From contig JAFSGH010000075.1 in NCBI GenBank assembly GCA_017440965.1, forward strand, positions 1 to 63,411: a stretch of DNA of 63,411 nt, read 5' to 3'. Positions within the stretch are counted from its first letter, which is position 1; each line of letters opens with the position of its first letter. Under the pieces are notes generated by a model. It made no database searches. It was not told the origin of the DNA and was given only the letters and a program-made list of their open reading frames with translations. Below, one piece after another: positions 49,803 through 59,406 of this stretch. The position numbers and the translations under genes are program-made. Origin of the DNA: Clostridia bacterium. Lineage in GTDB: Bacteria > Bacillota > Clostridia > Oscillospirales > Acutalibacteraceae.

Positions 49803-50600
49803 TCAATAACCGTAATACTTAAGCCATTTTACATATAACGGCATCCATTCATCGGCAAGAGGTTGATTTTCAGCTCTTCCGAGACCGTGTCCGCCATACG
49901 GGAAGATATGAAGCTCACAGGGAATTTTGGCTTTTATAAGTGCTGAAGCAAAACGAAGAGAACATTCAGGATCTACAGCGGTATCCTCTGCCGTATGCCA
50001 TAAAAATACGGGCGGCGTATCGTTTCTTACAATGTTTTCTGATGATAAGCTCTTTATCATATTTTCATTTGCGTTCTTGCCGAGAAGATTCTCCAATGTG
50101 CCCATATGTGTTATTTCGGGATCTAATGAAGCTACAGCATAGCACGGCGCCGCAGTATCGGGACGGGAGGACACAGCATCAATAACGTCTGCGTTTTTAT
50201 TTCCGTAATCAAAGCGCAGAGCAGTCATACAGGTAAGATGGCCGCCTGCTGAAAATCCCATTGTGCCTATTTTATCGGGCGCAATCCCCCACTCTTTTGC
50301 ATTATATCTTATAAGACGGATAGCTCTTCTTGCATCCTCTTCCATAACGGGATGCTTATAGGGAGCAATTCTGTAATTGAGATATGCGGCTGAGATACCG
50401 TTATCATTAAGATATCTGCATATTGCATCCCCCTCATGGTCTATACAGACAAAGCCGTAGCCACCGCCGGGAATAACAAGAACACAGCCGTTTTCCTTAC
50501 CGTTATCAAGAAAATACTCCGTAATTGACGGTGGATCCTGATTAAAAGTCTCATTAAAATACGGAACATCACTTTCCCAGAGATATATCTTTTTTTTCAT
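49803..50600 (-). CDS. Alpha/beta hydrolase, carbohydrate acetyl- or feruloyl-esterase type
   Basis: 265 residues, cytoplasmic. Oxyanion motif IPGGGYGFVC, nucleophile elbow MGFSAGGHL, Asp in WHTAEDTAV and His in YGGHGLGR give a full Ser-Asp-His triad. This layout is common in acetyl xylan esterase and BD-FAE-type enzymes that strip acyl groups from plant oligosaccharides. Close family members are also called lipases or arylformamidase-like, so the substrate is inferred from family and glycan-degrading context. Confidence 0.8.
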   Translation of the reverse strand: MKKKIYLWESDVPYFNETFNQDPPSITEYFLDNGKENGCVLVIPGGGYGFVCIDHEGDAICRYLNDNGISAAYLNYRIAPYKHPVMEEDARRAIRLIRYNAKEWGIAPDKIGTMGFSAGGHLTCMTALRFDYGNKNADVIDAVSSRPDTAAPCYAVASLDPEITHMGTLENLLGKNANENMIKSLSSENIVRNDTPPVFLWHTAEDTAVDPECSLRFASALIKAKIPCELHIFPYGGHGLGRAENQPLADEWMPLYVKWLKYYGY

Positions 50601-50668
50601 ACTGTCACCTGCTTATTTCTTTATAATCTGATATTAACATCAGTAGCATATAAAGTCAAACAAAAAAA

Positions 50669-50692
50669 GGAGAGAAGCCGAAACTTCTCTCC
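50669..50692 (-). terminator. rpsB-tsf operon terminator
   Basis: 9-bp stem GGAGAGAAG / CTTCTCTCC; on the minus strand followed by seven T. Confidence 0.85.
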
Positions 50693-50711
50693 CGAAAAAG
50701 TTATATTTAAC

Positions 50712-51815
50712 TTATTTAACCATGCTTGCGATTTCTGCTGCGAAATCGTCAACCTTCTTCTCAATGCCTTCGCCCTTAGCAAAACGAGTGAAGCTCTTTA
50801 CAGAGATCTCTGCGCCGAGAGCCTTTGCAACTGAAGCAACATAGCCCTTTACATCGCCGTCAAAGAGGTCTGAACGAACGAATGCCTGCTCAAGAAGACA
50901 AACTTCCTTAAGCTGCTTGGAAAGACGGCCCTGTACAAGTCCGTTGAAGATCTTATTCTCAACGATCTCAGCCTTCTTTGAAACTGCTGTTTCTGCAAGT
51001 GTAGCATAAGCTTCCTTGGAAATGAAGTTAAAAAAGTTCTTTCTCTGCTGCTGATCAAGTCCCTGATAAATAGCAATGTCCTCATCGCTCCACTTCTTAG
51101 TATCAATAACCTCAGCAATAAGGCTGTTGAGAATGGGAAGAGGAAGAGAATCAGGCTTATTAAGAGCACTTTCAACAGTGATGTTTTCCATCTTAGCAAG
51201 CTCTTCTGCAGAGAGATCGCTCTTGCTTAAATATTCGGGGCTCATAGCTGCAACCTGCATTGCAACATTCTTACCCATATCTGCAAACAAATCCTTTGCT
51301 GCTGTTGCATCGTCTGTATCAAATGCAACGATAACACCAACGGAGCCGCCTGCGTGGATATAAGTTGCTGTGTGTCCTTCAACAACAGCAAATCTTCTAA
51401 CCTTAAGATTCTCACGAAGTGCAAGGAAAACCTCCTGAACCTCCTGCTCAACTGTCATCTCGGAATCTACTGCCTTTGTAGCAAGAAGAGTATCAAGATC
51501 AGCGGGCTTTGCTGCAAGAACTGTCTTAGCAACCTTAGCGGAAAGCTCTACGAAGGGAGCACCCTTTGCAACGAAGTCTGTTTCGCAGTTAAGCTCAACA
51601 AGAACACCTGCTGTAGCATCGGAGCATGTAGCAACGATACCTTCTGCAGCAACACGGCTTGCCTTCTTAGCAGCGGAAGCAAGTCCCTTTTCTCTGAGAA
51701 TATCAATAGCCTTGTCGATATCACCGTCTGTTTCAACAAGAGCCTTCTTACAATCCATCATACCAACGCCTGTCTTCTCACGAAGAGCCTGAACGTCTTT
51801 AGCTGTAAATGCCAT
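50712..51815 (-). CDS. tsf: Elongation factor Ts
   Basis: 367 residues, longer than the ~280-300 of E. coli and B. subtilis EF-Ts. N-terminal UBA-like domain (LREKTGVGMMDCKKALVETD), the ELNCETDFVAK core that contacts EF-Tu, and ALRENLKVRRFAVVEG are canonical. Extra length lies mainly between about residues 210 and 285, containing KKWSDEDIAIYQGLDQQQRK, plus a second dimerisation-like part. It recycles EF-Tu by GDP release. Second gene after rpsB, separated by 65 nt with a hairpin. AGGAGGAAATAAAA precedes the ATG. Confidence 0.95.
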   Translation of the reverse strand: MAFTAKDVQALREKTGVGMMDCKKALVETDGDIDKAIDILREKGLASAAKKASRVAAEGIVATCSDATAGVLVELNCETDFVAKGAPFVELSAKVAKTVLAAKPADLDTLLATKAVDSEMTVEQEVQEVFLALRENLKVRRFAVVEGHTATYIHAGGSVGVIVAFDTDDATAAKDLFADMGKNVAMQVAAMSPEYLSKSDLSAEELAKMENITVESALNKPDSLPLPILNSLIAEVIDTKKWSDEDIAIYQGLDQQQRKNFFNFISKEAYATLAETAVSKKAEIVENKIFNGLVQGRLSKQLKEVCLLEQAFVRSDLFDGDVKGYVASVAKALGAEISVKSFTRFAKGEGIEKKVDDFAAEIASMVK

Positions 51816-51852
51816 TTTTATTTCCTCCTGATTTATGATTTAATCTAAATAA

Positions 51853-51873
51853 AGCCCGCACATTGTACGGGCT
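51853..51873 (-). terminator. Weak hairpin between rpsB and tsf
   Basis: AGCCCG / CGGGCT stem with 9-nt loop and TTTATTT after it on the minus strand. It may set the rpsB:tsf ratio rather than stop transcription fully. Confidence 0.5.
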
Positions 51874-51880
51874 ATTAAAA

Positions 51881-52624
51881 TTATTCAGCAAACTCTGCAG
51901 TTTCTTCAACTGCTGCTTCCTCAGCCTCAACGGGAGCTGTCTCGCCCTGTCTGCCTTCGATAACAGCGTCAGCCATTGCACCTGCGATAAGCTTAACTGC
52001 TCTGATAGCATCGTCATTACCGGGAATTACATAGTCAACTTCATCGGGATCACAGTTTGTGTCAACGATAGCAACGATCGGAATACCGAGCTTCTTTGCT
52101 TCAAGAACTGCGATTCTTTCTTTTCTGGGGTCAACAATGAACATAGCAGCGGGCTGCTTCTTCATGTTTGTGATACCGCCCATAAACTTTTCGAGCTTCT
52201 CTCTTTCGAGCTTAAGCTTGATAACTTCCTTCTTGGGGAGAAGATCGAATGTGCCGTCTTCTTCCATCTTGTTAAGCTGCTCAAGTCTCTTGATTCTTCT
52301 CTTGATCGTGCTGAAGTTTGTGAGCATACCGCCGAGCCAACGTGCATTTACGAAGGGCATATCGCAACGCTCTGCCTCTTCCTTGATGGAATCCATAGCC
52401 TGCTTCTTTGTACCTACGAAAAGGATCTCGCCGCCGTCTGCTGCGATCTCACGGATAAACATATAAGCTTCTTCAAGCTTCTTAACGGTCTTCTGAAGAT
52501 CGATAATGTAAATTCCGTTTCTTTCTGTGAAAATGTAGGGAGCCATTTTGGGGTTCCATCTTCTGGTCTGATGACCGAAGTGCACACCTGCTTCAAGCAG
52601 CTGCTTCATTGATACTACTGACAT
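51881..52624 (-). CDS. rpsB: Small ribosomal subunit protein uS2
   Basis: 247 residues. Canonical S2: [64 protein letters not shown] and [28 protein letters not shown]. The C-terminal 20 residues are acidic ([14 protein letters not shown]). First gene of the rpsB-tsf operon; AAAGGAGGAAAAAA precedes the start. Confidence 0.97.
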   Translation of the reverse strand: MSVVSMKQLLEAGVHFGHQTRRWNPKMAPYIFTERNGIYIIDLQKTVKKLEEAYMFIREIAADGGEILFVGTKKQAMDSIKEEAERCDMPFVNARWLGGMLTNFSTIKRRIKRLEQLNKMEEDGTFDLLPKKEVIKLKLEREKLEKFMGGITNMKKQPAAMFIVDPRKERIAVLEAKKLGIPIVAIVDTNCDPDEVDYVIPGNDDAIRAVKLIAGAMADAVIEGRQGETAPVEAEEAAVEETAEFAE

Positions 52625-52630
52625 ATTTTT

Positions 52631-52731
52631 TTCCTCCTTTGTTTAACCACCGCAAGGATATATCTCTCAAAGGGACAAAGGCTATGTCAAACCTCTGCAC
52701 ACCCTCATTGAAGTCCCTGCGTGCGTTTTGC
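52631..52731 (-). promoter_or_regulatory. Structured rpsB leader, candidate S2 autoregulatory RNA
   Basis: The ~105-nt leader can form GGGAC (52713-52717) / GTCCC (52672-52676) as a closing stem, an inner AGAGG/CCTTT helix, and an outer CGCA/TGCG pairing that brings the ribosome-site region near the fold. Ribosomal protein operons are commonly controlled by the encoded protein binding such a leader; here that is an inference. Confidence 0.45.
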
Positions 52732-52737
52732 TCAAAA

Positions 52738-52766
52738 ATTATATCACAGAGTATTGCATAATTCAA
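52738..52766 (-). promoter_or_regulatory. rpsB-tsf promoter
   Basis: Minus strand TTGAAT (52761-52766), 17-nt spacer, TATAAT (52738-52743). Confidence 0.75.
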
Positions 52767-52821
52767 GTGCTTTTTAAACTTTTTCTTACAAAAAAATCCT
52801 GCTTACGGGCGGCGATTTTTG

Positions 52822-52850
52822 TTGACAATTCACTATAGTTATTATATTAT
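52822..52850 (+). promoter_or_regulatory. nfeD-SPFH promoter
   Basis: TTGACA (52822-52827), 17-nt spacer, TATTAT (52845-52850), 22 nt before the nfeD ATG. Confidence 0.8.
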
Positions 52851-52872
52851 AATAATAAGGAGGTGATGCACA

Positions 52873-53304
52873 ATGGTTGAATACATGGTTTGGATCTGGC
52901 TTGCCCTTCTTGCCCTTCTCGTTATTGCGGAAATAGCAACGGTTCAGCTTACAACGATATGGTTTGCAGGCGGTGCACTTGCGGCCATGCTTCTTGCGGC
53001 ATTCGGAGTTAAAAGCATATTGATCCAGGTCGTTGTTTTTCTTGCAGTATCTGTTATCCTGCTTATTGCAACGCGCCCGTTGGTCAAAAAATACATCAAC
53101 AAAAAATCACAGCCGACCAACGCTGACAGATGCATCGGAGAGAAGGCTGTCGTCACAGCGGAGATAAACAATCTTCTCGGTCAGGGTGCAGTCAAGGTAA
53201 ACGGAATTGAATGGACAGCACGTTCTGAAACAGACCGTATCATCCCTGCCGACACAACAGTTACTGTAAAACAAATTGAAGGCGTAAAGCTTATTGTAGA
53301 TTAA
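52873..53304 (+). CDS. nfeD: NfeD-family membrane protein
   Basis: 143 residues: a membrane part of two or three helices (YMVWIWLALLALLVIAEI; FAGGALAAMLLAAFGV; IQVVVFLAVSVILLIATR) and a C-terminal OB-fold domain (GEKAVVTAEINNLLGQGAVK). This is the short NfeD1b form, which pairs with SPFH proteins in membrane microdomains. AAGGAGGTGATGCACA precedes the ATG. The SPFH gene follows after 13 nt. Confidence 0.9.
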   Translation: MVEYMVWIWLALLALLVIAEIATVQLTTIWFAGGALAAMLLAAFGVKSILIQVVVFLAVSVILLIATRPLVKKYINKKSQPTNADRCIGEKAVVTAEINNLLGQGAVKVNGIEWTARSETDRIIPADTTVTVKQIEGVKLIVD

Positions 53305-53317
53305 CGGAGGTAATTTT

Positions 53318-54241
53318 ATGGAAATACTTATTCCTATTCTTGTAATCGTTGCACTTGTGCTTGTTGTTCTTATACTGAATATAAAAATTGTTCCTCAGTC
53401 AAAGGCATATGTTATTGAAAGACTCGGTGCATATAATACCACATGGCAGACAGGCTTTCATTTCAAGATTCCCGTACTTGAAAGAATCGCAAAAATAGTT
53501 TCCCTTAAAGAGCAGGTTGCCGACTTCCCTCCTCAGCCCGTTATCACTAAGGATAATGTTACAATGCAGATAGATACGGTAGTTTTCTATCAGATCACCG
53601 ACCCCAAGCTTTATTGCTACGGTGTTGAAAGACCTCTTGCCGCTATCGAGAACCTGACAGCAACTACACTCAGAAATATTATCGGTGATATGGAGCTTGA
53701 CCACACTCTCACATCCCGTGATACCATCAATGCAAAAATCAGAGTAATTCTTGATGAAGCAACAGATTCATGGGGCATCAAGGTAAACAGAGTTGAGCTT
53801 AAAAACATCTTCCCGCCCAGAGAAATACAGGAAGCAATGGAAAAGCAGATGAAGGCTGAAAGAGAACGCCGTGAGGCTATACTTAAGGCTGAAGGTGAAA
53901 AGGCAGCTGCAATTCTTGTTGCCGAGGGTGAAAAGGAATCAAGGATCCTTTCCGCAGAGGGTGAAAAGCAGTCTGCAATTCTTCGTGCAGAAGCTGTTAA
54001 GGAAGCAAAGATCAGAGAATCCGAGGGTGAAGCTCAGGCAATTCTTGCCATACAGGAAGCAACCGCCAAGGGTATCGAGCTTATCAACAATTCTAATCCT
54101 ACTCAGGCAGTGATTACCCTCAAGAGTCTTGAAGCTTTTGAAAAAGCGGCAGACGGTAAGGCTACCAAGATCATCATTCCTTCAGAAATTCAGGGACTCG
54201 CAGGACTTGCATCAGGTCTCAAGGAAGTTATATCAGAATAA
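53318..54241 (+). CDS. SPFH/stomatin-like (QmcA-type) membrane scaffold protein
   Basis: 307 residues: an N-terminal membrane helix (ILIPILVIVALVLVVLILNI), the SPFH domain (VPQSKAYVIERLGAYNTTWQ, PPQPVITKDNVTMQIDTVVF, ENLTATTLRNIIGDMELDHT) and a long coiled coil with repeated AEGEK units (residues ~195-235). It oligomerises in the membrane with NfeD partners and organises local membrane domains. Forms an operon with nfeD. Confidence 0.93.
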   Translation: MEILIPILVIVALVLVVLILNIKIVPQSKAYVIERLGAYNTTWQTGFHFKIPVLERIAKIVSLKEQVADFPPQPVITKDNVTMQIDTVVFYQITDPKLYCYGVERPLAAIENLTATTLRNIIGDMELDHTLTSRDTINAKIRVILDEATDSWGIKVNRVELKNIFPPREIQEAMEKQMKAERERREAILKAEGEKAAAILVAEGEKESRILSAEGEKQSAILRAEAVKEAKIRESEGEAQAILAIQEATAKGIELINNSNPTQAVITLKSLEAFEKAADGKATKIIIPSEIQGLAGLASGLKEVISE

Positions 54242-54250
54242 TCCCCATTA

Positions 54251-54281
54251 GGGCATCGGCTATCCGATGCCCGTTTTTTTG
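54251..54281 (+). terminator. nfeD-SPFH terminator
   Basis: 9-bp GC-rich stem GGGCATCGG / CCGATGCCC, CTAT loop, then G and seven T. Confidence 0.9.
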
Positions 54282-54342
54282 TTATAAGCAAAATTATTAT
54301 CAGTATTAATTAATGCTTTTTTAATTTATTATTGTTAATTAC

Positions 54343-54371
54343 TTGACAATTACTATAATAAGGATTAAAAT
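54343..54371 (+). promoter_or_regulatory. Promoter of the glpK-serA operon
   Basis: TTGACA (54343-54348), 17-nt spacer, TAAAAT (54366-54371). No further promoter or terminator is apparent until 61380. Confidence 0.75.
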
Positions 54372-54400
54372 TTAAAAAAACATAAAAAGGGGCTGTATTT

Positions 54401-55918
54401 ATGCTCAAATACATTCTTTCATTGGATCAGGGCACCACAAGTTCAAGAACAATAGTTTTCAATAAGCAGGGTGAGATCGTATCAAAGGCTCAGTACGAAT
54501 ACGAGCAGATATATCCCAAGGCAGGCTGGGTAGAGCATAATCCTGAGGCGATCCTCAAAAGCCAGCTGCGTTCACTTGCAGATGCTCTTATTGACGGCGG
54601 TATCGAAGCCAAGGAGATTGCCGCAATAGGCATTACAAATCAGAGAGAAACAACCGTTTTATGGGATAAAAGAACCGGAAAGCCTGTATACAATGCTATT
54701 GTATGGCAGTGCAGAAGAACAGCTGCTATGTGCGAGCAATTAAAGGCAGAGGGGCTCGGAGATTATATCAAGGAGCATACCGGTCTTATTATTGACGCAT
54801 ATTTCTCTGCAACAAAAATAAAATGGATATTGGATAATGTCGAGGGTGCAAGACAGCTTGCTGAAGAGGGCAACCTTCTTTTCGGAACTATTGACACCTG
54901 GCTTATCTGGAATCTTACCGGAAAGCGTGTTCATGTAACAGACTATTCAAATGCATCAAGAACTATGCTTTTTGATGTAGATAACCTTTGCTGGGATAAA
55001 TATTTATGCGAAAAGCTAAACATTCCCATGTCAATACTCCCCCGCGTTGCTCCTTCAAGTGAGGTATACGGAGCTGTTGCACAGGGCATTCCCGGAATTG
55101 AAGCACTTGCAGGTATTCCCATATGCTCCGCCATCGGTGATCAGCAGGCCGCTCTTTTCGGTCAGGCATGTTTTAACCCCGGACAGGCAAAAAACACCTA
55201 CGGAACAGGCTGCTTCCTTCTTATGAATACAGGTAAGGAAAGAGTACATTCAAGAAATAATCTTGTTACGGGTATAGCCTGGGGTATCGGTGACAGCATC
55301 GAATACTGTATTGAGGGCTCTGCATTTAATGCAGGCTCTGTAATTCAGTGGCTCAGAGACGAGCTTGAAATTGTTGACAGTGCTCAGAAATGCGATAAAT
55401 ACGCAGAACAGGTACCTGACTCAAACGGAATCTATCTCGTACCCGCTTTTACGGGACTCGGCGCCCCCTATTGGGATATGTATGCAAGAGGCTGTCTTGT
55501 AGGACTTACAAGAGGCGTAAACAAGAGACACATTTGCAGAGCCGTGCTTGAATCCATCACCTTCCAGATGACAGATCTTCTTGAGGCTATGAAGGCAGAC
55601 TCAGGTATTGAGTTGCAGGAGCTGAGAGTTGACGGCGGCGCAAGTGTCAGCAACATAATGATGCAGATTCAGGCTAATATGATCAACACACCCGTTAACC
55701 GTCCGAAATGTGTTGAAACCACAGCTCTCGGCGCTGCATATCTTGCAGGCCTTGCAGTAGGCTTCTGGAATACAATGGATGAGATCGAAAAAATAAGAGA
55801 GGTCTCAAAGGTATTTACCCCCGAAATGGATAAGGATACAAGAGACAAGATCTACAGCGGCTGGAAAAAAGCAGTAGAGCGCGCAATGAAATGGGAAGAT
55901 CCCGCAGAACAGGAATAA
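54401..55918 (+). CDS. glpK: Glycerol kinase
   Basis: 505 residues, canonical FGGY kinase length. [78 protein letters not shown] and [17 protein letters not shown] give the ATP- and glycerol-binding sites. It makes glycerol-3-phosphate. No glpF or glycerol-3-phosphate dehydrogenase is adjacent; instead it leads a unit with malic enzyme and serine genes, joined by a 16-nt gap. AAAAGGGGCTGTATTT precedes the ATG. Confidence 0.96.
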   Translation: MLKYILSLDQGTTSSRTIVFNKQGEIVSKAQYEYEQIYPKAGWVEHNPEAILKSQLRSLADALIDGGIEAKEIAAIGITNQRETTVLWDKRTGKPVYNAIVWQCRRTAAMCEQLKAEGLGDYIKEHTGLIIDAYFSATKIKWILDNVEGARQLAEEGNLLFGTIDTWLIWNLTGKRVHVTDYSNASRTMLFDVDNLCWDKYLCEKLNIPMSILPRVAPSSEVYGAVAQGIPGIEALAGIPICSAIGDQQAALFGQACFNPGQAKNTYGTGCFLLMNTGKERVHSRNNLVTGIAWGIGDSIEYCIEGSAFNAGSVIQWLRDELEIVDSAQKCDKYAEQVPDSNGIYLVPAFTGLGAPYWDMYARGCLVGLTRGVNKRHICRAVLESITFQMTDLLEAMKADSGIELQELRVDGGASVSNIMMQIQANMINTPVNRPKCVETTALGAAYLAGLAVGFWNTMDEIEKIREVSKVFTPEMDKDTRDKIYSGWKKAVERAMKWEDPAEQE

Positions 55919-55934
55919 GGAAAACTAAACCACT

Positions 55935-57113
55935 ATGGATATAAAAGCAAAATCACTGAAGCTTCACAAAGAGCTCAAAGGAAAGCTTGAGATAAAATCA
56001 AGAGTTTCCGTCAAATCAAAGGAGGATCTTTCCTTAGCATACACACCGGGCGTTGCTGAGGCGTGTCTTGAAATAAAAAAGGATCCTTCCCAGGCTTATG
56101 AGCTTACAAGAAAATGGAACACTGTAGCCGTTATAACAGACGGCACCGCAGTGCTTGGTCTCGGCGATATAGGTCCCGAGGCCGGAATGCCGGTAATGGA
56201 AGGAAAATGCATACTTTTCAAAGAATTTGCGGATGTTGACGCAATCCCCATATGTATTGACTCCAAGGATCCCGAGGAAATAATAACGACAGTAAAGCTT
56301 ATTTCAAAAAGCTTCGGCGGAATAAATCTTGAGGATATTTCCGCTCCGAGATGCTTTGAAATAGAAGAACGCTTAAAGCAGGAATGTGATATTCCGGTTT
56401 TTCACGATGATCAGCACGGCACTGCGATCATTGTTACTGCAGGCATAATAAATGCCCTGAAATTAACGAAGAAAGCAAAAGAAGACTGCACTGCCGTCAT
56501 TTGCGGTGCCGGTGCGGCAGGAACGGCAATAGCACGGATGCTTACGGCATTCGGAATCGGAGATGTCACTGTCTGTGACAAAAACGGAATTCTAAACAGA
56601 AACGATGCTTCTCTTAATGCCGCTCAGAGCTCACTTGCAAAAATAACAAACAACCGCCTTCTTCAAGGCTCTCTTTCAGACGCACTGAAGGGTGCTGACA
56701 TATTTGTAGGTGTTTCCGCACCGGGTATAGTAAGCAGTGAAATGATAGCATCAATGAAGGAAAACAGCATCGTTTTTGCAATGGCAAATCCCGTTCCCGA
56801 AATAATGCCCGACATTGCTAAAAATGCAGGTGCCGCAGTTGTCGGCACAGGCAGAAGCGATTTTCCGAATCAGGTAAATAATGTACTTGCTTTTCCCGGA
56901 ATATTCAAAGGAGCTCTTTCGGTAAGAGCATCTGACATCAATGAGGATATGAAGCTTGCGGCGGCAAACGCTATAGCCTCTCTCGTATCCGACAATGAGC
57001 TTTCATCAGATTACATCCTCCCACACGCATTTGACGAAAGAGTCGGGGTAACAGTAGCAAAAGCCGTAGCCGATGCCGCAATTAAAAGCGGTGTTGCACG
57101 CAAAATAGATTAA
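55935..57113 (+). CDS. NAD(P)-dependent malic enzyme (oxaloacetate-decarboxylating)
   Basis: 392 residues, the short bacterial form. SLAYTPGVAEACLEI, TDGTAVLGLGDIGPEAGMPV, DVDAIPICIDSKDPEE, EDISAPRCFEIEERL and FHDDQHGTAIIVTAGI form the substrate and metal site; VICGAGAAGTAIARML is the dinucleotide fold. It converts malate to pyruvate and CO2 with reduction of NAD(P). Placement between glpK and serC ties three-carbon metabolism together; co-transcription is inferred from short gaps (16 and 30 nt). Confidence 0.93.
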   Translation: MDIKAKSLKLHKELKGKLEIKSRVSVKSKEDLSLAYTPGVAEACLEIKKDPSQAYELTRKWNTVAVITDGTAVLGLGDIGPEAGMPVMEGKCILFKEFADVDAIPICIDSKDPEEIITTVKLISKSFGGINLEDISAPRCFEIEERLKQECDIPVFHDDQHGTAIIVTAGIINALKLTKKAKEDCTAVICGAGAAGTAIARMLTAFGIGDVTVCDKNGILNRNDASLNAAQSSLAKITNNRLLQGSLSDALKGADIFVGVSAPGIVSSEMIASMKENSIVFAMANPVPEIMPDIAKNAGAAVVGTGRSDFPNQVNNVLAFPGIFKGALSVRASDINEDMKLAAANAIASLVSDNELSSDYILPHAFDERVGVTVAKAVADAAIKSGVARKID

Positions 57114-57143
57114 ACAAGATATAAATAAAAGGAGATAATTACC

Positions 57144-58226
57144 ATGGCAAGAGTTTACAATTTTTCAGCAGGTCCCTCTATGCTTCCCCTTGAAGCATTA
57201 AAAAAAGCTCAGGCAGAGCTTCTTGATTATGAAGGAAGCGGACAGTCCGTAATGGAAATGTCACACCGTTCAAAGGTATTTGATTCGATCATCAAGGACG
57301 CAGAAAAGCTTATGCGTGAAATAATGAATATTCCCAACAATTACAAGGTTCTTTTCCTTCAGGGCGGTGCATCATCACAGTTCGCAGCAATCCCCATGAA
57401 CTTTATGAACAAAAACAATAAGGCTGACTATATCGAAACAGGCGTATGGGCAAAAAAGGCATTCCAGGAAGCAAAGAGATACGGTAACGCAAGAGTAATC
57501 GCTTCCTCTGCAGATAAGACCTATTCATACATTCCCAAGGTAACAAAAGAGGATATCGATCCCGAGGCAGACTATGTTTACTATTGTATGAATAACACCA
57601 TCTACGGAACAAAGTATCCCTATATTCCCGAAACAGGCGATGTGCCCCTTATTGCTGATATCTCATCCTGCTTCCTTTCCGAGCCTCTTGATGTAACAAA
57701 GTTTGCAGTAGTATACGGCGGCGCACAGAAGAACATTGCTCCTGCAGGTCTTACTGTTGTTATCGTAAGAGAGGATATGCTCGGCAACGCAATGGATATT
57801 ACGCCCACAATGTTCAATTACAAGATTCACGCTGACAACGATTCTCTTTATAATACTCCCCCCTGCTTCACTATTTATATGTGCAAGCTCGTTCTTGAAT
57901 GGATCAAGGATATGGGCGGACTTGAGGCTATCAAGGAAAACAACATAAAGAAGGCAAAGCTTCTCTATGATTTCTTCGAAGAATCAAAAATGTTCAAGAG
58001 CGTTATCCCCGTTGAGGACCGTTCTCTTATGAATATTCCCTTTGTAACAGGCAACGAAGAACTTGACGCAAAATTCGTAAAGGAATCAACCGCTGCAGGC
58101 TTTATCAACCTTAAAGGTCACAGAACAACAGGCGGTATGAGAGCTTCCGTTTATAATGCAATGCCCATCGAGGGTGTTGAAAAGCTCGTAGAGTTTATGA
58201 AGAAATTTGAGGCAGAAAACGCCTGA
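57144..58226 (+). CDS. serC: Phosphoserine aminotransferase
   Basis: 360 residues, exact family length. VYNFSAGPSMLPLEALKKAQ, GQSVMEMSHRSKVFD, LFLQGGASSQFAAIPMN, the PLP lysine in YGGAQKNIAPAGLTVV and HRTTGGMRASVYNAM. It converts 3-phosphohydroxypyruvate to phosphoserine in serine synthesis. Next to serA, 20 nt apart. AAAAGGAGATAATTACC precedes the ATG. Confidence 0.96.
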   Translation: MARVYNFSAGPSMLPLEALKKAQAELLDYEGSGQSVMEMSHRSKVFDSIIKDAEKLMREIMNIPNNYKVLFLQGGASSQFAAIPMNFMNKNNKADYIETGVWAKKAFQEAKRYGNARVIASSADKTYSYIPKVTKEDIDPEADYVYYCMNNTIYGTKYPYIPETGDVPLIADISSCFLSEPLDVTKFAVVYGGAQKNIAPAGLTVVIVREDMLGNAMDITPTMFNYKIHADNDSLYNTPPCFTIYMCKLVLEWIKDMGGLEAIKENNIKKAKLLYDFFEESKMFKSVIPVEDRSLMNIPFVTGNEELDAKFVKESTAAGFINLKGHRTTGGMRASVYNAMPIEGVEKLVEFMKKFEAENA

Positions 58227-58246
58227 TCTTAAAAGGAGTCCCCGTT

Positions 58247-59404
58247 ATGTTCAATATACTTACACTTAACAAAATCTCAGCAAGCGGTCTTGCAAACTTT
58301 GATGCGGAAAAATTCTGCTGTGCAGATAGTTTCGACGCTCCCGATGCGATAATCGTAAGAAGCGCGGCAATGCACGATATGGAATTTTCCTCAAATCTTC
58401 TTGCTGTAGCAAGAGCAGGCGCAGGAGTTAACAATATTCCCATCGACAGATGCACAGAAAACGGAATCTGCGTCTTCAATACTCCCGGTGCAAATGCAAA
58501 TGCAGTTAAGGAGCTGGTTATCTGCTCCCTTTTCCTTGCATCAAGAAAAATCGTTGCAGGCTCAAAATGGTGCGATACACTCAAGGGAAACGGTGACGGT
58601 GTTTCAAAGCTTGTAGAGAAAGGAAAGGGCAATTTCGTAGGTCCTGAAATATTCGGAAAAACTCTCGGTGTTGCAGGACTCGGCGCTATCGGCATCAAGG
58701 TCGCAAACGCAGCCAAGGCTCTCGGAATGACAGTCATCGGCTACGATCCTTTCATAAGTGATGCGGCGAAAGCTGCTCTTGATCCCGAAATTACCGTTAC
58801 AGCAGAGCTTGACGATATCTTTGCTTCTGCAGATTATATTACACTTCATGCTCCTCTTAATGATTCAACAAGAGGAATGATCGGTAAGGAAAATCTCGCT
58901 AAATGCAAGGACGGTATCAGAGTTCTCAATTTCTCAAGAGGCGAGCTTGTTGATAATAAGGATATTATCGAAGCACTTGCATCAGGCAAGTGTGCGGCAT
59001 ATGTTACTGACTTCCCCACTGACGAGCAGTTAGGTACTGACGGAGTTATTGCAATTCCTCACCTTGGTGCATCTACTCCCGAAGCTGAAGAAAACTGTGC
59101 CGTAATGGCAGTATGTCAGCTTTCCGACTATCTTCTTAACGGTAACATCAAAAATTCCGTAAACTTCCCTGCTGTTACCCTCGAAAAGAGCGCAAAGCTC
59201 AGAATTACAGCAGTAACAAACGGTGATATAGCCGAAAGCATAGAAAAGGCTCTTTCCGAACAGGGAATAAAGGTTGTCGCTAAAGCAAGTGCAGTAAAGA
59301 AAGCAACCGGATATGCAATTTTTGATACAGAAGACGAAATCACAGACGAAGCAATTGAAACACTCAAGGCAGTGGACGGCGTTTGTGCAATCAGAATCAT
59401 CTGA
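58247..59404 (+). CDS. serA: D-3-phosphoglycerate dehydrogenase
   Basis: 385 residues, ACT-containing clostridial form without the long intervening domain. VARAGAGVNNIPIDRCTENG, TPGANANAVKELVICS, the NAD fold GVAGLGAIGIKVANAAKALG, LHAPLNDSTRGMIG, NFSRGELVD (Arg) and PHLGASTPEAEENCA (His). The C-terminal ~65 residues form an ACT-like domain (LRITAVTNGDIAESIEKALS) that may sense serine. First step of serine synthesis. Order serC-serA is kept; serB is absent here. Confidence 0.96.
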   Translation: MFNILTLNKISASGLANFDAEKFCCADSFDAPDAIIVRSAAMHDMEFSSNLLAVARAGAGVNNIPIDRCTENGICVFNTPGANANAVKELVICSLFLASRKIVAGSKWCDTLKGNGDGVSKLVEKGKGNFVGPEIFGKTLGVAGLGAIGIKVANAAKALGMTVIGYDPFISDAAKAALDPEITVTAELDDIFASADYITLHAPLNDSTRGMIGKENLAKCKDGIRVLNFSRGELVDNKDIIEALASGKCAAYVTDFPTDEQLGTDGVIAIPHLGASTPEAEENCAVMAVCQLSDYLLNGNIKNSVNFPAVTLEKSAKLRITAVTNGDIAESIEKALSEQGIKVVAKASAVKKATGYAIFDTEDEITDEAIETLKAVDGVCAIRII

Positions 59405-59406
59405 TA

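Noticed and set aside
51354-52612. Long plus-strand open frames over rpsB and tsf
   Set aside because: They are shadows of highly biased codons in the two well-supported minus-strand translation genes, with no ribosome sites of their own.
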